DNA of 64,000 nucleotides. Origin: Oryzomonas japonica. Its GTDB lineage: Bacteria > Desulfobacterota > Desulfuromonadia > Geobacterales > Pseudopelobacteraceae. The stretch lies in NCBI RefSeq assembly GCF_008802365.1, contig NZ_VZQZ01000005.1, positions 62,001 to 126,000 on the forward strand. Direction: 5' to 3'. The notes below the pieces were generated by a model. The model did not search any database. It saw nothing but the letters and a program-made list of their open reading frames with translations, and was not told where the DNA came from. Shown here piece by piece: positions 16,048 through 25,220 of the stretch (the first letter of the stretch is position 1; the number at the start of each line of letters is the position of its first letter). Made by a program: the position numbers and the translations under genes.

Positions 16048-17766
16048 ATGAAACAGAGCAAGCTGTCGCAATGGCTGCCCAAGTCCGTCCAGGCGCTCAA
16101 GGGCTATACGAGGGCCGATCTGGCGGCCGACACGACCAGCGGCATCACGGTCGGCCTGGTGGCCCTGCCGTTGGCCATGGCCTTCGGCATCTCCTCCGGC
16201 GTCACGCCCCAGGCCGGCATCTATACGGCGGTCATCGCCGGTTTCCTGATCTCGGCCCTGGGCGGCTCACGGACCCAGATCGGCGGTCCGACCGGGGCGT
16301 TCGTGGTGGTAATTGCCGCCATCATCGCCAGGCACGGCCTTTCGGGCCTGCTGATGGTCACCATGATGGCCGGCGTAATCCTGATCTTCCTGGGGTTGAC
16401 CGGCCTGGGGAATGCGGTCAAATTCATACCCAGGCCGGTTGTCATCGGTTTTACCAACGGCATCGCCATCCTGATTGCCTCCACCCAGTTCAAGGATTTC
16501 CTGGGACTACGGGTGGCCGCCAAGGTGCCCAGCGAGTTCATCGAGCGGATGCGTTTCATCGTCCTGAACCTGGATAAGGCTGATCTGGCCGCCATTGTGC
16601 TGGCCGTGGCCTCCCTGGCCGTCATCCTGATCGTACCGCGTTTAACCCGCCGCATACCCGGTTCGATCGTCGCCCTGCTGGGTGCCACGGCCTGTGTCGC
16701 CCTGTTGGACCTCCCGGTGGAGACCATCGGCAGCAAATTCGGCGGCATCCCCACCGGCTTGCCCCATCTGCAGATTCCCCAGTTTCACCAGGAGTTGATT
16801 ATTCCACTGCTTCCCTCGGCCCTTACCGTGGCGCTCCTGGCGGCTATCGAGAGTCTGCTCTCGGCGGTGGTGGCCGATTCCATGAGCGGCGACCGCCACA
16901 ACTCCAATGTGGAACTGGTGGCCCAGGGGGTCGCCAACCTGACGGTGCCGCTGTTCGGCGGCATTCCGGTGACCGGCGCCATTGCCCGCACCGCCACCAA
17001 CATTCGTTCCGGGGCGCGCTCTCCCTTCTCCGGTATTATCCACGCCCTGACCCTGCTCTGCATCATCATGTTCGCCGCGCCGCTGGCCCGCTTCATCCCC
17101 CTTGCCACCCTGGCTGCGGTGCTGTTCGTCGTGGCCTACAACATGGGCGAGTGGCACGAGATACCCATGATCCTGCGCCTCAACCGGAAAGAGATATCCG
17201 TCTGGCTGATCACCTTCGTCCTGACCGTGGTGGCCGACCTCACCATCGCCGTGGAGGTGGGCATGACCCTGGCGGCGCTCCTGTACATCTACCAGGTCTC
17301 GCGCACCACCGTGGTGGCGCCCCTGACGGCCGAGGCCATCGAAAAGGCCAAGGCTCACATCGTGCAGGATCACAGTATCCCCCATTACATCAGCATGTTT
17401 CACGTGCAGGGGCCGCTTTTGTTCGGCGCGGCGGAAAAACTGGCCCGCATGGCCAATTCGGTGGAACGCCTGCAACCGATCGTTATCCTGAGGCTGCGCT
17501 ATATGACCGCTATCGACGCCACCGGCCTGTATGCCATCGAACAATTCAACGAAAAACTCCGCGAATCGGGGCGGACGCTGCTCCTGTGCGGCACCCGGGG
17601 CCAGCCCAAAAGACTGATCTACACCTCGAACCTGCCCCATCTCCTGGGGGCGCGTAATATCCTGCCCAACATCAGTTCGGCCCTGCACCGGGCCGAGGAT
17701 ATCAACGGACAGTTCGGCGGGATCGGTGACGAGGCGGCCGCCGGGTTGGCGGAGGCCCCGGTATAG
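16048..17766 (+). CDS. SulP-family anion permease with STAS domain
   Basis: A 572-residue secondary transporter. The membrane part (residues 1-420) carries the SulP signature near residue 35 (GLVALPLAMAFGISSGV), then GGPTGAFVVVIAAI and GGIPVTGAIARTATNIRSGA. A cytoplasmic STAS domain follows (about 445-550, VILRLRYMTAIDATGLYAIE). Family members move sulfate, bicarbonate or other anions, and sequence alone does not decide. No sulfate-assimilation or carbonic anhydrase gene is adjacent. The ribosome site is weak and distant (AAAGGA about 20 bp upstream). A small cupin gene follows 46 bp later. Confidence 0.9.
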   Translation: MKQSKLSQWLPKSVQALKGYTRADLAADTTSGITVGLVALPLAMAFGISSGVTPQAGIYTAVIAGFLISALGGSRTQIGGPTGAFVVVIAAIIARHGLSGLLMVTMMAGVILIFLGLTGLGNAVKFIPRPVVIGFTNGIAILIASTQFKDFLGLRVAAKVPSEFIERMRFIVLNLDKADLAAIVLAVASLAVILIVPRLTRRIPGSIVALLGATACVALLDLPVETIGSKFGGIPTGLPHLQIPQFHQELIIPLLPSALTVALLAAIESLLSAVVADSMSGDRHNSNVELVAQGVANLTVPLFGGIPVTGAIARTATNIRSGARSPFSGIIHALTLLCIIMFAAPLARFIPLATLAAVLFVVAYNMGEWHEIPMILRLNRKEISVWLITFVLTVVADLTIAVEVGMTLAALLYIYQVSRTTVVAPLTAEAIEKAKAHIVQDHSIPHYISMFHVQGPLLFGAAEKLARMANSVERLQPIVILRLRYMTAIDATGLYAIEQFNEKLRESGRTLLLCGTRGQPKRLIYTSNLPHLLGARNILPNISSALHRAEDINGQFGGIGDEAAAGLAEAPV

Positions 17767-17812
17767 CCACTGACCTGCGGCCGGGAACGACCGCCACGAA
17801 AGGAGCGACGGC

Positions 17813-18265
17813 ATGAAGACTCGATTCGTAACAATCATCCTGATTACGTTGTGGGGAACAGCGGTTGCTGTTACCTGTCGGGCCGACGGCTATGCCGGTG
17901 TTACGAGCCGTAAGCTGCTGACCACCTCTACGGCCAGCAACGGTCAGAAGATCTCCTATCTGGCCACCGACCAGCCGGAGGTCACGGCGCTGGTGGTGGA
18001 ACTCCCCCCCGGCGGCGAGACCGGCTGGCATCTGCACACCGCGCCGGTCTACGCCTATGTGTTGTCCGGTTCCCTGGACGTGGAGATGGCCGACGGCAGG
18101 AGTTATGTCTTCCGGCAGGGGGACGCCATCGTGGGGGTACAGAATCTTGCCCAGAACGTCAGGACCGTGGGCAATGGGCCGGCCCGGCTGGTGGTTTTCT
18201 CTACCGGCGAACAGGACCGTCCCAATGTGGTAAAGGTGGAGAGGCCGAAAAGGGTGCTTGAATAG
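17813..18265 (+). CDS. Exported small cupin-domain protein
   Basis: A 150-residue protein with a signal peptide (about residues 1-24, ending CRADG) and one cupin barrel. The metal-binding motif is seen as GGETGWHLHTAPVYAYVLSG (two His and the downstream Glu/Tyr region) and, in the second half, RQGDAIVGVQN without the usual final His. The reaction or ligand is unknown. Periplasmic single-domain cupins of this type often sit beside transporters. The ATG follows AAAGGAGCG. It is probably cotranscribed with the SulP gene upstream; the MBL-fold gene follows 63 bp later. Confidence 0.75.
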   Translation: MKTRFVTIILITLWGTAVAVTCRADGYAGVTSRKLLTTSTASNGQKISYLATDQPEVTALVVELPPGGETGWHLHTAPVYAYVLSGSLDVEMADGRSYVFRQGDAIVGVQNLAQNVRTVGNGPARLVVFSTGEQDRPNVVKVERPKRVLE

Positions 18266-18328
18266 CACCAGGAGGGCGCCTTGTCGCAAAGGTGCCGCAC
18301 CAGACTATCATGGGTGGGAGGAACGGGC

Positions 18329-19447
18329 ATGGCAGCAGCGACGGAGAACCTTGACGAGGCGGTGGAGATCAGCGACGGCATTTTTTGGGTGGGGACGGGC
18401 AGTAAATCGTTTTTAAATCGCAACAGTTACCTGAGGTTATTCAACGGCGGCAGCCAGAATGCCGCCATGCTGATGGACCCGGGCCCAACCTCGGATTTCG
18501 ACACGGTCGTGGCCAAGGTGGTCAGCGCTGCCGGCGACATCGCAAAGGTCAACATGCTGTTCGTCAACCACCAGGACCCGGACGTGGTCGGCAGCCTGCC
18601 GCTGTTGGCCAAGCTCAACCCCCACGCTCTTTTTCTCGCCAGCGAGGATACCTGGCGGCTGGTCAGCCTGAACGGCCTGCAAGGCAGGGATTTCCGCCCC
18701 GTGGAGCGTTTCAGGAATATGCGCATCTCGCTCCCCTCGGGGCACCGCCTGAAATTCATTCCGACCCCTTTCTGCCATTTTCGGGGCGCCTGCATGGTAT
18801 ACGACCTGGAATCGCGGATACTCTTTACCGGCGACCTGTTCGGTGGAATCGCCGCCTCGGGGCTCTGGGCTGACGCCACCAACTGGGCGGGCATCAAAGC
18901 CTTCCATCAGCTCTACATGCCGAGCAACGATGCCATCCGGCTGGCGGTCCGGAGGATCAGGGCACTGGACCCGCAGCCGATCATGCTGGCTCCCCAGCAC
19001 GGCGGCCTCATCCAGGGTGACCTGATCGGCGATTTCCTCGATCGCATGGAGCAACTCCAGGTGGGGCTGGATATCATCATCTCCCTGAACGATAAGCTGC
19101 CGGCGCTGATCGCCGCCCTCAACGAGATCATCGCTGCCGTGCGCGCGGTGCTGGGTGAGGAGCCGACGCGCACGGTGATGGGCTATTTTCAGCCCGACGG
19201 CAGTTACCCCGCCTTTTTCGCTCTCTCCAAGGAGGGTACGGTGATGGACATCAAGGGGGACGCGATGGAATCGGTGGAATCGCTGATTCGCGCCTTCTTC
19301 AGGCATGCCGATGTCCCCCAGAAAAGTATCCTCAAGGCACGCATCCTGCGGATGCTACTCGATCACAACCTGCCTCCCTTCGACATGCTGCTGGAACAGG
19401 AGGGGGGCGTGGCGGTGGAACTGCTCGAGGAGGTCCGTGAGGAGTGA
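18329..19447 (+). CDS. MBL-fold protein resembling the diiron (ODP) domain of flavodiiron proteins
   Basis: A 372-residue cytoplasmic metallo-beta-lactamase-fold protein. The metal region reads FVNHQDPDVVG (HxDxD, with Val where flavodiiron proteins have a second His), then TPFCHFRG, LFTGDLFGG and APQHGG. These correspond to the His, bridging Asp and last His of the diiron site. The flavodoxin domain is absent. Instead, residues about 240-372 form a helical region with a short beta part (TVMGYFQPDGSYPAFFALS) that I do not recognise. A sensor or O2/NO-reactive role is possible but unproven. The ATG at 18329 follows GGGAGG. It ends at a shared terminator facing tusA. Confidence 0.75.
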   Translation: MAAATENLDEAVEISDGIFWVGTGSKSFLNRNSYLRLFNGGSQNAAMLMDPGPTSDFDTVVAKVVSAAGDIAKVNMLFVNHQDPDVVGSLPLLAKLNPHALFLASEDTWRLVSLNGLQGRDFRPVERFRNMRISLPSGHRLKFIPTPFCHFRGACMVYDLESRILFTGDLFGGIAASGLWADATNWAGIKAFHQLYMPSNDAIRLAVRRIRALDPQPIMLAPQHGGLIQGDLIGDFLDRMEQLQVGLDIIISLNDKLPALIAALNEIIAAVRAVLGEEPTRTVMGYFQPDGSYPAFFALSKEGTVMDIKGDAMESVESLIRAFFRHADVPQKSILKARILRMLLDHNLPPFDMLLEQEGGVAVELLEEVREE

Positions 19448-19469
19448 CGCCGCTGTGGTGTTTGAGCAG

Positions 19470-19505
19470 AAAAAAGGCCGGCTCTCCATTGAGAACCGGC
19501 CTTTT
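19470..19505. terminator. Bidirectional rho-independent terminator
   Basis: Six A, then GGCCGG pairing with CCGGCC through an extended stem, then four T. It lies between the convergent MBL-fold and tusA genes and can serve both. Confidence 0.85.
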
Positions 19506-19530
19506 GCGTGTGAAATGGAACCGCCGCGGA

Positions 19531-19755
19531 TCAGAATTTTATCTGAACACGTTTCTTGCCGCCACCTTCATCCTTGACCCAGAGGAGAGTCTTCTTCGAG
19601 CGGTTGCACCATTCCCGGACGTCGTTTTCGAATGTGGAGCAGTCGGCGACGACTTCCAGGATATCGCCGGGCTTCATCTTTGTTGCCAGAATGCTGACCT
19701 TCAGGGTTGGCTGGGGGCATTTCATTCCCAGACAGTCAAGTGTTTGTGTCGCCAT
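19531..19755 (-). CDS. TusA-family sulfurtransferase
   Basis: A 74-residue TusA/YeeD-type sulfur carrier. The conserved start TLDCLGMKCPQPTLKV contains the Cys-Pro catalytic motif (CPQP), and the beta-alpha-beta fold follows (LEVVADCSTFENDVREWCNRS). TusA proteins pass a persulfide between cysteine desulfurase and acceptors in tRNA thiolation, molybdenum cofactor or sulfur metabolism. The ATG at 19755 follows GGGAGG; an upstream in-frame ATG at 19839 has no support. It stands between the terminator and the mvhD end. Its partner is not evident, and the nearby export rhodanese at 9.9 kb is in another compartment. Confidence 0.88.
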   Translation of the reverse strand: MATQTLDCLGMKCPQPTLKVSILATKMKPGDILEVVADCSTFENDVREWCNRSKKTLLWVKDEGGGKKRVQIKF

Positions 19756-19848
19756 TGTTAACCTCCCTATGTGTGATGTGTTACCAAACCCCATTAAGCG
19801 GGATATGTGGATTCGTCTGCGGGGTGGTTCATGCTGCAATCACTTATC

Positions 19849-20319
19849 TTATCGTCCTGGGGCCGTGTCACCCAGCGCGCGAATGGAAGCGACGAAGTCG
19901 TTCGTCACCTGGGAAAATTTCTCCGCCTCTGCCGCGGAAACGTAATCGAAATAGAAGCGAGCCGGATCGACGCCGAGTTGGGGCATCATCCGTTCCAACA
20001 GTTCGGCGCGGCAGAAGGCCCTAAGGTTTCCCTCCTTATAGTGGCAGTCGCCCGGGTGGCAGGCCAGCACCATCACCCCGTCGGCACCCTTCTGGAACGT
20101 CTCCAGAATCAGGGTCGGTTCGACCCGGCCGGAACACATGACGCGCACGACCGACAGTTCGGCAGGTACGGGCAGTTGGTTCATGCCGGTCTTGTCCGCT
20201 CCGGCGTAGGAGCACCAGTTGCAGAGAAAGGCCACGATCCTGACCTCGCCCGGGACGCCGGCCTCCACCTCCTTCGTGGCGGGGTGTGGTGCCACATTCG
20301 GCATTGTTTGGCAGCTCAT
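19849..20319 (-). CDS. mvhD: MvhD-type iron-sulfur subunit (hydrogenase to HdrA electron carrier)
   Basis: A 156-residue protein of the MvhD family, which carries a [2Fe-2S] cluster and links [NiFe] hydrogenase to heterodisulfide reductase HdrA. The cysteine pattern is visible: FLCNWCSYAGAD, RVMCSGR and ACHPGDCHYKEGN. The N-terminal 25 residues are a short extension. Its ATG overlaps the hdrA stop (ATGA), so the two are translationally coupled. It is the last gene of the five-gene mvh operon. Family placement is strong; partner identity beyond HdrA is inferred from the operon. Confidence 0.9.
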   Translation of the reverse strand: MSCQTMPNVAPHPATKEVEAGVPGEVRIVAFLCNWCSYAGADKTGMNQLPVPAELSVVRVMCSGRVEPTLILETFQKGADGVMVLACHPGDCHYKEGNLRAFCRAELLERMMPQLGVDPARFYFDYVSAAEAEKFSQVTNDFVASIRALGDTAPGR

Positions 20320-22253
20320 GATACTACCCCCTCAATCTCGGCGCGCAGCATGGCGCGGGAAAACCCTTGGGCCGTAATGGCTCCCGCCGGACAAACAGCC
20401 ACGCAGGTGCCGCAGCCCCGGCAGAGAATGTCCGATATATCGGCAGCCTTGGTGCCCTCATCCCAGGAGATGGCCTTGTAGGGGCAGACCCTGATGCAGC
20501 TCTTGCATCCGGCGCATTGCTCCGCATCTACGACCGCCACCTGGGGATCGACCGTCAGGTCGCGCCCCTCCACCAGTTCCGAGAGCGCAACGCCGGCCGC
20601 TGCGGTACCCGAGGCAAAGGCCTCGCGGATATCTCCCGGCCCGCGGCAAGTGCCGGCCAGATAGACCCCCTTGAGCGGGCTGAGAAAGGAGCCGGAGAGG
20701 GCATGAATGGGGGCGATGAAACCAGCGTCGTCCAGGCCCAACTCCAGGAGGCGCGCTGTTTGCGTCGTCCCGGAGCCGGGGACCGTGGGCCCGCAGAGCA
20801 CGATCATGTCCGCGGGGACCTCGGCGCCGTTCGACCCGCAGACGATAACACGGCCATTCGGCGTTTCGGCCAGCGTCAGGTCGCCCAGGCCGTCATAGCG
20901 GACCACATGACTGTGATCGTGGCTAAAGAGACGGGCGGCGTTGATCCCGGGAACCACCTGCTCCCTGATCAGGCGGGTGACGGTCAGTCCCTCCTGTTTC
21001 GCGCCGGCGATATGGGCATATTTCAGGGCCGCCTGGCAGCAGGTGCCCGAACAGTAGGTGACGGCGTCGTCGAACGACCCTGCACACTGCACGATGGCCA
21101 GGGAAGCGGGAGCGGAACCGTCCCCTTTGACGAGTTCGCCGCCGCTGGGGCCGGTCATGGCCAGCAGCCGCTCGAAGGCATAGGCGGAGAAGACGTTGTC
21201 CTTACTCGCGAACGTGGGCGGGACGACCGGCAACTCCTCGGCCCCGGTGGCCACGATGATGGCTCCGACCTCCACCACACTATCACGGATTGTGTCGTCG
21301 AAGTCAAGGGCGCCCTCCAGCGGGCATTCGGCCAGGCAGGCCCCGCACTCCTGGCCGTTCAGCTTCAGGCAGCGGCCGGCATCCACATGGGGAAGGTTGG
21401 GGAGCGCGCCGACAAACGGACCATCCACGGCAGCCAGTTCACCGCCGCAGTTCCAGGGGTTTTCCCGGCGCTCCGGGCAGACGGCGGCGCAGACCATGCA
21501 GCCGATGCAGAGTTCGGGATCGACGTACCGGGGCTGTTGGCGCAGGGAGAGCTGCCAGTTGCCAAAGCTCCCCTTGACCTCGGTCACCTCCGCCAGGGTG
21601 AGGAGCTTGATGCGCTCGCTTTCTGGTCCGTGGAGCAGTTCGCCCATGCCCGGCTCAAGCAAGCAGGGACCGCACTCCAGGTTGGGGAACAGTTCTTCGA
21701 AGCGCACCGGCATGCCGCCGAAAAAGGGTTCCCTTTCGATCAGCGTCACCATGCGGCCGGCCCGGGCCAGGGTAAGGGCCGCCTGGATGCCGGCCGGGCC
21801 GGCGCCGATGACGGCCACGTCGGTCCGTACCGGGACATGGCGCTCCACAAGCGGCCGGTGGTGTTGGACCCGCTTCAGGGCCGCGCCGATCAGGCGTGCC
21901 GCCTTGCGCGTCGCCTGGGCGGGATCGGCGGTAACCCACGCCACCTGTTCGCGGACGTTGATCATCTGGAGGTAATAGGGGTTGATGCCGGCTGAGGCCA
22001 GGAGGGTGCGAAAGGTCCGCTCGTGCTCCCGCGGCGAACAGGCCGCAACCACGACCCGCTCCGGCTTTTCTTCCTTCAGCCAGGTGGCCAGTTTTTCCAG
22101 GTTCTCGGCACCGCAGGCCAGCTCATCGGTCGTGACGACCGGCGTGTCCGGGTGTTCGGCCAGTTGGGCCCGTACCGTGTCCCAATCGATCTTCTCGGTG
22201 ATGATGCCGCTGCAGGTGCACAGGATGACGGCAGTTTTGGGTTGCTTGTTCAT
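20316..22253 (-). CDS. hdrA: HdrA-type flavin iron-sulfur protein
   Basis: A 645-residue HdrA homologue, the FAD subunit of heterodisulfide-reductase-type complexes and the site of electron bifurcation in methanogens. Order of parts: an N-terminal cysteine domain (ILCTCSG, then AACSPREHERTF), an FAD fold (VAVIGAGPAGIQAALTLARAG, about residue 145), an inserted cluster region (CIGCMVCAAVCPE, CGACLAECP) and two C-terminal [4Fe-4S] motifs (CAGCKSCIRVCP, CRGCGTCVAVCP). The ATG at 22253 follows GGAGG. It overlaps the protease gene before it and mvhD after it by four bases each. No hdrB or hdrC is in the window, so the disulfide-reducing half is missing here. Confidence 0.92.
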   Translation of the reverse strand: MNKQPKTAVILCTCSGIITEKIDWDTVRAQLAEHPDTPVVTTDELACGAENLEKLATWLKEEKPERVVVAACSPREHERTFRTLLASAGINPYYLQMINVREQVAWVTADPAQATRKAARLIGAALKRVQHHRPLVERHVPVRTDVAVIGAGPAGIQAALTLARAGRMVTLIEREPFFGGMPVRFEELFPNLECGPCLLEPGMGELLHGPESERIKLLTLAEVTEVKGSFGNWQLSLRQQPRYVDPELCIGCMVCAAVCPERRENPWNCGGELAAVDGPFVGALPNLPHVDAGRCLKLNGQECGACLAECPLEGALDFDDTIRDSVVEVGAIIVATGAEELPVVPPTFASKDNVFSAYAFERLLAMTGPSGGELVKGDGSAPASLAIVQCAGSFDDAVTYCSGTCCQAALKYAHIAGAKQEGLTVTRLIREQVVPGINAARLFSHDHSHVVRYDGLGDLTLAETPNGRVIVCGSNGAEVPADMIVLCGPTVPGSGTTQTARLLELGLDDAGFIAPIHALSGSFLSPLKGVYLAGTCRGPGDIREAFASGTAAAGVALSELVEGRDLTVDPQVAVVDAEQCAGCKSCIRVCPYKAISWDEGTKAADISDILCRGCGTCVAVCPAGAITAQGFSRAMLRAEIEGVVS

Positions 22254-22729
22254 GGCGCCTCCGCGGGTGAACCCGCATTTTTTCGGGCGAGGATGGAGCG
22301 GACGGCGGCACAAGCCCGCTGTACCGCCGCTTCTACCTCGGGAGTAAGGGCTTCGCTGAATGTGGTGACATCCCTGGCGACCACGGCAACCAGGCTGATG
22401 TCCGAGGCGTCGGGGAGCGGCATCCCCATGGCCCGGCCGATGTCGAGCGCCTCGGGAAGATCGCAATCGTGGCTGCACGCCGCATTGTGGGATGCCCTTT
22501 GGATGCCGCTCACGACCACCTCGCCCGGGGGAAGGTTCTCGTCGAGCAGCGCATCGATGATGATGGCACCCCGGGTGCCGGACAGCTCCTCCAACAGCAA
22601 CAGGCCGCCGGCATGGGCCTCCACGAAACGGACGCCGGGATACCCCGCTCCGGCAAGTTCGCGGACGACCCGGGGGCCGACACTGTCATCCGCGAGAAAC
22701 GGTGATCCCAGGCCGATAACCACCATCAT
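22250..22729 (-). CDS. [NiFe]-hydrogenase maturation protease of the mvh operon
   Basis: A 159-residue HybD/HycI-type endopeptidase that trims the C-terminus of the large subunit after nickel insertion. Nickel-sensing residues are in place: GLGSPFLADDSVGPRVV (Asp), IIIDALLDE (Asp) and the C-terminal region near SLVAVVARDVTT. It lies between mvhA and hdrA. Its first ATG shares a base with the mvhA stop, and its stop overlaps the hdrA start. The position makes MvhA the natural substrate; MvhA has a tail of about 26 residues after its last metal-binding motif. A second, distinct protease serves the hyb operon at 25.5 kb. Confidence 0.88.
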   Translation of the reverse strand: MMVVIGLGSPFLADDSVGPRVVRELAGAGYPGVRFVEAHAGGLLLLEELSGTRGAIIIDALLDENLPPGEVVVSGIQRASHNAACSHDCDLPEALDIGRAMGMPLPDASDISLVAVVARDVTTFSEALTPEVEAAVQRACAAVRSILARKNAGSPAEAP

Positions 22730-24219
22730 CAGCCCCGGCTGATCCGGTCGAGAATGGTGCCGTCGTCGGAGCGGCGAACCGTGACCTCCAGCGGCGCGGT
22801 GCCGATGGCGTGGGTTGCGCAGGAACAACAGGGATCGTACAGGCGGAACGCCATCTCGACCCGGTTGAGGATGCCGTCGCTGACTACACCCTTGTGGATC
22901 AGCCCCTTGGCGGCCTTGGCGATGGACATGCCGATGGGGGCGTTGTTGTTGGTTGTCCCGACCACCAGGTTGACGCTGGTGAGGATGCCGTGCTCATCGC
23001 AAGTGAAATGGTGCGTCAGGGTCCCGCGTGGGGCCTCCACGGAACCGATGCCGACACCGGCACGACAGGACACGGCCTGTCGCACATTCGGGTCGCACAG
23101 GTCGGGGTGGTCGGCCAGCTCCTGCATCCGTTCCGCCGCATAGAGCAGCTCTATCAGACGCGCCCAGTGGGTGGCGAGCCGATGATGAACCGGGCTATTG
23201 CGGCCGCCCGGGCCGGTGCCGCGGCAGCCGAAGGCATCGAAGAACCGCTCGAATTCCGCTTGGGCGCGGGGCGTCGCCATCCGGTCGGCCACGTTGAGCC
23301 GCGCCAGGGGCGTTGCCTGGTAGACGCCGCTCTCGGGACCGTCCACGAACCCTTTCCAGCCGATCTTCTTCAGGTAGGGGAACTTGACGTAGGTCCAAGG
23401 CTCCACGTGCTCGGCAATATGGTCCAGGTACTCCTGGGGGCGGTAGCGGGTGAACTCGTAGCCGGCCGGGTCCACGACCCGGATGGTGCCGTCGTAGAAG
23501 TTTGGGGCGTTATGGGCGTCTACGGTGCCCATGGAATAGGTCTGGTGGGCGTAGAGGTCGCCCTGTACCAGGTCGCGATAGGCCGCGTTGCCCAGGACGA
23601 TCCTATGGAAGGTTTCCAGGGAGAACAGGGCGAATTCGATGTTCTGCCGGGCGATCTGCCGGGCCTCGTCGGCGATCTCCGGGGTGACCGCCACGCTCCA
23701 GCCTCCGGGTAGGGCGCCGCAGAGATGGACGCCCCGGCCGCCGAGTTTCTTGATCAGCTCGTGATTACGCGCCCGGCAGGCGATGACCGCTTTGCCGGCA
23801 TCCAGGCCGACCTTGCGGATCACACCGAGGATATTGCGTTCTTCCTTGGGGGCATCGGGGCCGACGATGAAATCGGGTCCGCCGAGGCAGTAGAAATGGG
23901 TAGTATGGTCGGTGACGAAAAACGCGCTGTAGATCAACTCCCGGATTCGGGCCGCCGCAGGGAGACAGGGGGTCCCGAACAGCTCGTCGAGGGCCTTGGC
24001 CGCGGCGATGTGGTGGGCTTCGGGACATACCCCGCAGATGCGGTTGGTGATGTTGGGCATCTCCTCGGCCTGGCGGCCGACGCAGAACGACTCGAAGCCG
24101 CGCAGCTCGGGAACCTGAAAGTAGGCGGAAACCACCTCGCCGGCGTCGTCCAGGAAGATCTCGATCCTGCCGTGCCCCTCAAGGCGGGTGATGGGGTCGA
24201 TGGTGATGCGTTGATTCAT
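22729..24219 (-). CDS. mvhA: Cytoplasmic [NiFe]-hydrogenase large subunit (group 3c, MvhA-like)
   Basis: A 496-residue catalytic subunit. Both nickel-binding motifs are intact: L1 RICGVCPEAHH near residue 60 and L2 DPCCSCATH near 465. A short C-terminal extension follows and should be cleaved. The opening ITIDPITRLEGHGRIEIFL is typical. There is no signal peptide, and the partner small subunit has none either, so the enzyme is cytoplasmic. It overlaps mvhG by four bases and is followed by its protease, hdrA and mvhD. The overall set matches F420-non-reducing hydrogenase (Mvh) of methanogens. The physiological direction, hydrogen uptake or evolution, cannot be told. Confidence 0.93.
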   Translation of the reverse strand: MNQRITIDPITRLEGHGRIEIFLDDAGEVVSAYFQVPELRGFESFCVGRQAEEMPNITNRICGVCPEAHHIAAAKALDELFGTPCLPAAARIRELIYSAFFVTDHTTHFYCLGGPDFIVGPDAPKEERNILGVIRKVGLDAGKAVIACRARNHELIKKLGGRGVHLCGALPGGWSVAVTPEIADEARQIARQNIEFALFSLETFHRIVLGNAAYRDLVQGDLYAHQTYSMGTVDAHNAPNFYDGTIRVVDPAGYEFTRYRPQEYLDHIAEHVEPWTYVKFPYLKKIGWKGFVDGPESGVYQATPLARLNVADRMATPRAQAEFERFFDAFGCRGTGPGGRNSPVHHRLATHWARLIELLYAAERMQELADHPDLCDPNVRQAVSCRAGVGIGSVEAPRGTLTHHFTCDEHGILTSVNLVVGTTNNNAPIGMSIAKAAKGLIHKGVVSDGILNRVEMAFRLYDPCCSCATHAIGTAPLEVTVRRSDDGTILDRISRG

Positions 24220-25220
24220 TGTTCAATCTCCGGGCTACGGTCGGCAACCACGGTCGTTGCCAGGGTGTAGCGATAAAAGGTCCCGAGCGGATCGGCCACG
24301 CCGGCCAGGGCGTTGCGCAGATGGGCGTGGATATCGGCTTCCGCCTTGCCGCTGGACTCTCCGGGATCGACGACCGCGGCCAAGGCGGAGAGCGCGGCTG
24401 CGCCGGGATCGGCATCCCGGTCGAGAGCGCCGTAGCAGCCGGTACAGGGCATGGCGACGGCGGGGCAGAGGGCACCGCAACCGCCGTGGGTGGCCGTGCC
24501 GATGCAGGCGAACCCCTGCTCGGCCAGGCACCAGCCAGCCTCGGGAAGCGCCTCAAAAGGGCGTATCAGGCGGGCGGCCAGGGAACCGCGTTTTTCGCGG
24601 CTGCATTGGTCGCAGACGGCCCGGGCCGTGCAGCCGAGCAGCGTACCGCTTTCCGGCAACGGTTTACCCGAGGCGACGTGACGGATGACGGCGACGATCT
24701 GTTCCGGTTCGGGCGGGCAGCCCGGCATGGTGTAGTCAACCGTCACGGCCTCGTGCACGGCCAGCACCCGTTGGAGGAATGCCGGCAACTCCAGCTCACC
24801 GCCCGGTACGGGGGAGGTTGCCCCCGGGATCAGTCCTTGGGCGTTATCGGCGCTTGCCGAGGTGCGGAAAACGGTTTTGAGCACATGGCCGATGCCGTGC
24901 TGGTTGGCCAGGGCCGGGATGCCGCCGCTGGCGGCGCAGGCGCCGAAGGCGACGAACAGTTGGGACTTGCGGCGCAGCAGTTCGGCCATCTCAAGGTTCT
25001 CCTCGGTCCGCAGGGCGCCATTGAACAGGGTCAGGAAGATCGCCTTGTCGGGCAACGCCTCGATATCCGCCCGTTTGGTGTCCAGGAGACAGGGGCAGAA
25101 CATGAAATCGAAGTGGCTATCGACCTCCAGGAGCGCCTCGTTGATGTTTGCCAGGGCGATTTCGCAACCGCCGCAGGATGCGGCCCAGTACATGGCGAGT
25201 TTTGGTTTGAGGGTTGGCAT
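24216..25220 (-). CDS. mvhG: Cytoplasmic [NiFe]-hydrogenase small subunit (MvhG-like)
   Basis: A 334-residue iron-sulfur subunit. The proximal cluster ligands are in SCGGCEIALANIN, GACAASGG and PGCPPEPEQI. More cysteines for the other clusters follow at GCTARAVCDQC and THGGCGALCPAVAMPCTGCYG. No Tat signal or membrane anchor is present, unlike HybS at 31 kb. The ATG at 25220 follows AAAGGAGG. It is the first gene of the operon mvhG-mvhA-protease-hdrA-mvhD; all junctions in it overlap by one to four bases. The promoter must lie within 25221-25490, where I could not pick a clear one. Confidence 0.92.
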   Translation of the reverse strand: MPTLKPKLAMYWAASCGGCEIALANINEALLEVDSHFDFMFCPCLLDTKRADIEALPDKAIFLTLFNGALRTEENLEMAELLRRKSQLFVAFGACAASGGIPALANQHGIGHVLKTVFRTSASADNAQGLIPGATSPVPGGELELPAFLQRVLAVHEAVTVDYTMPGCPPEPEQIVAVIRHVASGKPLPESGTLLGCTARAVCDQCSREKRGSLAARLIRPFEALPEAGWCLAEQGFACIGTATHGGCGALCPAVAMPCTGCYGALDRDADPGAAALSALAAVVDPGESSGKAEADIHAHLRNALAGVADPLGTFYRYTLATTVVADRSPEIEQ

